The translations under genes and the position numbers were made by a program. A stretch of DNA of 64,000 bases from assembly GCF_000003605.2 (NCBI RefSeq), contig NW_003119427.1, positions 456,206-520,205 on the forward strand, in the 5' to 3' direction. Positions 61,501-64,000 of this stretch are shown here, one piece after another (within the stretch, counting starts at the first letter, position 1; every line of letters starts with the position of its first letter). Below the pieces are notes generated by a model, which worked only from the letters and a program-made list of their open reading frames with translations, made no database searches and was not told where the DNA came from. The stretch is from Saccoglossus kowalevskii (taxonomy: Eukaryota > Hemichordata > Enteropneusta > Harrimaniidae).

Positions 61501-63783
61501 AAAGGAGGACGCGATAATTCACGATAGTCTGCCGTTGGTTTTTATATGAACATTTTTGGATGCATGGACATATTCTCCATATATTGGCAATTTACATATT
61601 ATTACAAATTATTAAACACGTGTTACTATGACAGCTTGAGAAGATCGATTCATCTTATTCAGACTTCTGACACATTACCTCAAACGATGAAAATATTGCA
61701 TGGGAAAGGATTTGTTTGTGTTTCCAATAATCGAATTAAATAACCATGTGACCAAATGTTGACACACAATTGACGAAATGCTGACACTCATGTGGTTTGA
61801 CAATCATGGAAATATCACGCCGAAACGGTTACGATGAAAGTCAAATACAATTAAGAATACCAACTTGTTCCAAGTGTATATTTTCTTTTGTGATATCGTC
61901 ATTAACTTATTTTTATTTACGTATGGACATCACATTCTTGTAAATATCATGATTTATATTTCAGTCAGTTTGACAGTGGTTGTCATGACCTATACTGATA
62001 AAGGTTAATGACAAGACCAGATGGCGAGCTGGTCGAAATCAACCAAAAACATCTCATGACTCTGCAGTTTTTAAGATACAAGACAGTAGCTGTAATTCTA
62101 AACCAATGTTGTTTGCGAGTTTAAAAAAGGTAGTATCATGGTGGAATGTTAGTGCGAGATTATTACCCCATCAATATTAGTTAGTGTTGACAATATATAG
62201 TAGTGTTTTTTCTAGACAGCTTGACGAGTAATTAATTGATTATGATGTGTAAAACTTTCATGTGATTGGTTGTTTGTTGGAAGGAAAGGCCTTGGAGTCT
62301 CTTATACTGATTGTAATTGGTTAAGGGGTGACAAGAAATAAAGATGGATTTAATGCTGTCTCGGGTGAAAACCAGGGACTTGGCAGAGAATCGTTTTGGG
62401 AACATGAACGAAACTTGTGTGTGTCTTTTGTTAGCCTAGCGTGGAAACGACCGAACCCCGGTTACCTAAGTGAAAGGTTTTAACCATCAAAAATACCTAT
62501 CACATAAAGTTCTCCTCGGGTGAAATGTGTTAATGAGCCAGTGGGCTCCTCGGTAGTGTAAACTCGATTGCTCGAGCAAACGGTTCATGGTTGGCTATTA
62601 ATCACACGAGCTGCATCGTCTCAATTTTAATCAGGCATTTGAATCGACCACACGTATCAACACGTTATGTAATTACATTGCAATTACGTTAGAAACTTCT
62701 TAATATATAATAAACAGGTCATTATAGAAGCTGCTGACATATCTCTGCCGGCCGGGTAAATAGCTATTGATGATGTAACTTTCACACCAGGCTGCATCCA
62801 ATCAGGTACTACGCATTTTTCTTGTATACAATTATTCATTCAGTTATTGATTCAGAATTATTTTAGCATTGTATTAACATTTTATGAAATTTACTGTTTT
62901 TTTATTTACCGAAATGCGCTAGCTGGCACTGAGAAAGACAGCGAAGTAGGTAAATATTTTTTTTATCTCAAGTCTATTTAAATGTTTCTCGCTAAAGAAT
63001 TATAATTGCAGCGTACTTGCACTATATGTTTTTGCCTGTACACGTATCTGAGTCTATGCATTAGAAATTGGAATTTGTCTTTCAAACTAAACTTTTCATA
63101 CTTATGACAATACTCTCCGCTGACTCCTATCATTATAATTGTCATGTTAATATCAAATTGTAATACACTTATACACGGTCCTTCTATTGTCTATACAGGT
63201 ATCGGATTGATCGTGCTGGCTTCAGTGCTGTTATTTATAGTAATTCCCATTATACTTGTCTTAGCCATCTGTCGAATATGTCAGAGCAATATTTTCAAGT
63301 AAGTCGCCATGTTGCTATAATTTTAACATTCAAAAATCACTACTTACAGAAGTACATGATTTGGGTAAAAAAAAATAAGATCTATATCAATTCTATATGT
63401 TAAACCTGTATTTAGGAAATCTGCAGTAACACACACAACCGGTGACAAAATACATGCATACGATAACGACGTGTACGATGCCTATGGAGGAAGTCATGTC
63501 ACAGACACGTCATTACAGGTAATTGTTTTTGCACAGTTAAAATGTTACATACCGTCTTATCTATTATATAATGAATGACAATAGAACGTTCATCATTTCT
63601 GTGGTTTGTGTGTTTTATTCATTTCATTTACTGTATTCATATTTTATTGTTTTGTTTCAGATTCAGACAAGACCGTTTAACCCAGATGTGAAAAGCCGTA
63701 CCGAGACTGACGATCTCAAATATACCAACTACTGGTTGCCCATAGACAATAAGAAAGCACCAAGTGTCAATATATATATTTAA
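49460..63783 (+). CDS. Gene D: MAM/LDLa/mucin membrane protein, apparently damaged
   Basis: Exons: 49460-49508, 50516-50701, 51093-51248, 51622-51804, 51935-52084, 52232-52357, 53220-53474, [two missing], 56144-56257, 56406-58053, 58505-58633, 58772-58918, 59416-59549, 59975-60050, 60170-60295, 60393-60637, 61081-61257, 62718-62805, 62923-62949, 63199-63298, 63416-63518, 63661-63783 (TAA). Order: signal peptide, MAM1, MAM2, C-terminal half of MAM3, mucin repeats, four-cysteine LDLa, MAM4, LDLa, MAM5, stalk, TM, tail. Each module aligns with the gene B module of the same number; MAM6-9 are absent. Phases agree except across 53474/56144, where the counterparts of two gene B exons were not found. 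An in-frame TAA lies at 62757-62759. It may be an intact gene with sequence errors, a secreted-form allele, or a decaying copy. Confidence 0.82.
50516..51804 (+). CDS. Gene D: MAM 1
   Basis: Exons 50516-50701 (CDFENGDACEWTQ, GPSADHT), 51093-51248 ([14 protein letters not shown]) and 51622-51804 (IAIDDV, GQCPSL). Complete MAM matching gene B MAM1. The intron 51249-51621 carries a dispersed repeat at 51331-51490. Confidence 0.88.
51331..51490. repeat. Dispersed 160-bp repeat, copy 1 (gene D intron)
   Basis: Contains CTGCGCATGCGTC, GTGTCATTGTTTAC, ACCCATGAGCC and CAGGTGAC in the same order and spacing as at 55725-55895. GC-richer than the surrounding intron. No coding frame. Confidence 0.8.
51935..53474 (+). 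CDS. Gene D: MAM 2
   Basis: Exons 51935-52084 (FCGFEPALYGECDY, GPGYDHTLG), 52232-52357 (CLTFWYNMIG) and 53220-53474 (GVLSVYV, YDIAVDDI, GECKDVSG). It matches gene B MAM2. The acceptor for 53220 is TTTGCAG. The last exon ends in phase 1 at GTGAAG. Confidence 0.87.
53872..54087. mobile_element. Fold-back (inverted-repeat) element in gene D
   Basis: The left arm begins TAACACAATTGGAACTATTT and the right arm ends with its complement. The arms are about 50 nt with a few mismatches and flank a spacer of about 110 bp. No coding capacity. Probably a small non-autonomous DNA transposon; no clear target duplication was seen. Confidence 0.65.
55725..55895. repeat. Dispersed 160-bp repeat, copy 2 (gene D intron)
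   Basis: Second copy of 51331-51490, same orientation, collinear along its full length with scattered substitutions. It lies in the interval where two gene D exons appear to be missing. Confidence 0.8.
56144..58053 (+). CDS. Gene D: C-terminal half of MAM 3, mucin repeats and four-cysteine LDLa
   Basis: Exon 56144-56257 (VYQQLL, GNQGDEWNKA) is 114 nt, the length and phase (0 to 0) of gene B exon 29732-29845. Exon 56406-58053 is 1648 nt. It starts with the last MAM strands ([12 protein letters not shown]), continues as about 480 residues rich in Thr, Ser and Pro, and ends in an LDLa (CDWKDDCPYGSDEFDC) that lacks cysteines 1 and 3. In gene B the same exon is 190 nt, so the mucin segment is an insertion within the exon. 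The N-terminal half of this MAM is not found upstream. Confidence 0.87.
56778..57840 (+). repeat. In-frame tandem repeat coding for mucin units
   Basis: Five head-to-tail units start at 56778, 57012, 57246, 57480 and 57720; the first three intervals are 234 bp (78 codons), the fourth 240 bp, and the last unit is partial. Each begins (A/V)PINPTTD and contains NKPV(I/M)TTSE and PSDGTI. Units 1-3 are almost identical in DNA; 4 and 5 have diverged. Confidence 0.95.
58505..60295 (+). CDS. Gene D: MAM 4 plus LDLa
   Basis: Exons 58505-58633 (CSFEEGSCRYEE, GPLLDHTLN), 58772-58918 (CSSTCTLVFWYFLSQ), 59416-59549 (GLLTVYTMQ), 59975-60050 (GFVAVDDI) and 60170-60295, a six-cysteine LDLa (CDLTDDCGDASDEDTELC). 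It matches gene B MAM4 plus its LDLa exon for exon. The donor at 60051 is GC (GAAG followed by GCAAGT). The YHM motif is lost (WYFLS). Confidence 0.86.
60393..62805 (+). CDS. Gene D: MAM 5 with in-frame stop
   Basis: Exons 60393-60637 (CDFEEDLCQWMND, GRDHTKW, to YECK), 61081-61257 (FYFYIYGTQSG) and 62718-62805. The last reads VIIEAADISLPAG, then TAA, then IAIDDV and GCIQS. The stop falls at the variable position just before IAIDD. An alternative donor (GTAAAT at 62756) would leave the wrong phase for the next exon. The intron 61258-62717 is 1.46 kb with nothing recognised. Confidence 0.8.
62923..63783 (+). CDS. Gene D: stalk, transmembrane helix and cytoplasmic tail
   Basis: Exon 62923-62949 encodes the stalk AGTEKDSEV. 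Exon 63199-63298, exactly 100 nt as in gene C, encodes a helix from GIGLIVLASV to LVLAI followed by CRICQ. Tail exons 63416-63518 and 63661-63783 encode about 75 residues with several tyrosines (YDNDVYDAYGG, KYTNYW) and end in VNIYI. The tail does not resemble those of A or B. No polyadenylation signal was seen before the window ends. Confidence 0.85.
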
Positions 63784-64000
63784 TACTTCGTACTAAAATA
63801 TTTTAAGAAACAATTTTGTCGTGGTTTATGCTTTGGGAATCCGAGTTTACACCACTGCGTACTACTTTATATCGCCGATTATATTATACCAGTATATTGA
63901 TGGTGTTAATCCATTGATTTGATTGGTCCAAACACAAAATTTGCATATGCAATCCATGGTATATTGGCTGATAATGCACGGCTAAACCAAGTGGCCCTGG

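Overview
The window looks like nuclear DNA of an invertebrate animal. Coding DNA is broken into short exons (9-400 nt) with GT-AG borders, introns are AT-rich and run from 0.1 to 3 kb, and there are simple repeats, minisatellites, short inverted-repeat elements and two assembly gaps. The proteins are extracellular multidomain receptors built from MAM and LDL-receptor class A (LDLa) modules. Large MAM/LDLa families of this kind are known from marine invertebrates, and vertebrates have MALRD1 and the apical endosomal glycoprotein MAMDC4. A hemichordate or cephalochordate would fit, but the species is inferred, not shown.

Layout: (1) 1-11216, + strand, gene A: the 3' part of a MAM/LDLa type I membrane protein whose 5' end lies before the window. 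It ends in a transmembrane helix and a cytoplasmic tail with an NPGY motif. Two of its introns carry large 34-bp minisatellites. (2) 11217-15425, convergent intergenic DNA with a TTAA-flanked inverted-repeat element. (3) 15426-36828, - strand, gene B: a nearly complete paralogue with signal peptide, nine MAM domains, three LDLa domains (one a four-cysteine variant), stalk, transmembrane helix and tail. Its last coding exon was not found. Gene A is exon-for-exon collinear with the second half of gene B. (4) 36829-39103, a head-to-head intergenic region. (5) 39104-43950, + strand, gene C: signal peptide, cysteine-free Thr/Ser-rich stalk, transmembrane helix, tail, 255 residues, with the same exon plan as the ends of gene D. 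(6) 43951-49459, intergenic with a 771-bp gap. (7) 49460-63783, + strand, gene D: a shorter MAM/LDLa paralogue with a mucin-like insert of 78-residue repeats in one 1.65-kb exon.

Exon phases make the family legible. The signal-peptide exon ends in phase 1, and every MAM or LDLa module is bounded by phase-1 introns, so whole modules can be gained or lost without breaking frame. I checked the stated exon lengths against phase from end to end. Genes A, B and C are consistent throughout (A as far as it is visible). Gene D has two apparent lesions: the two exons for the N-terminal half of its third MAM are not found, and its fifth MAM has an in-frame TAA next to the IAIDD motif although everything downstream is intact. 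The most interesting points are these lesions, the MAM-less gene C, a four-cysteine LDLa shared by B and D, reciprocal intron loss between A and B, and related minisatellites in two introns of A.
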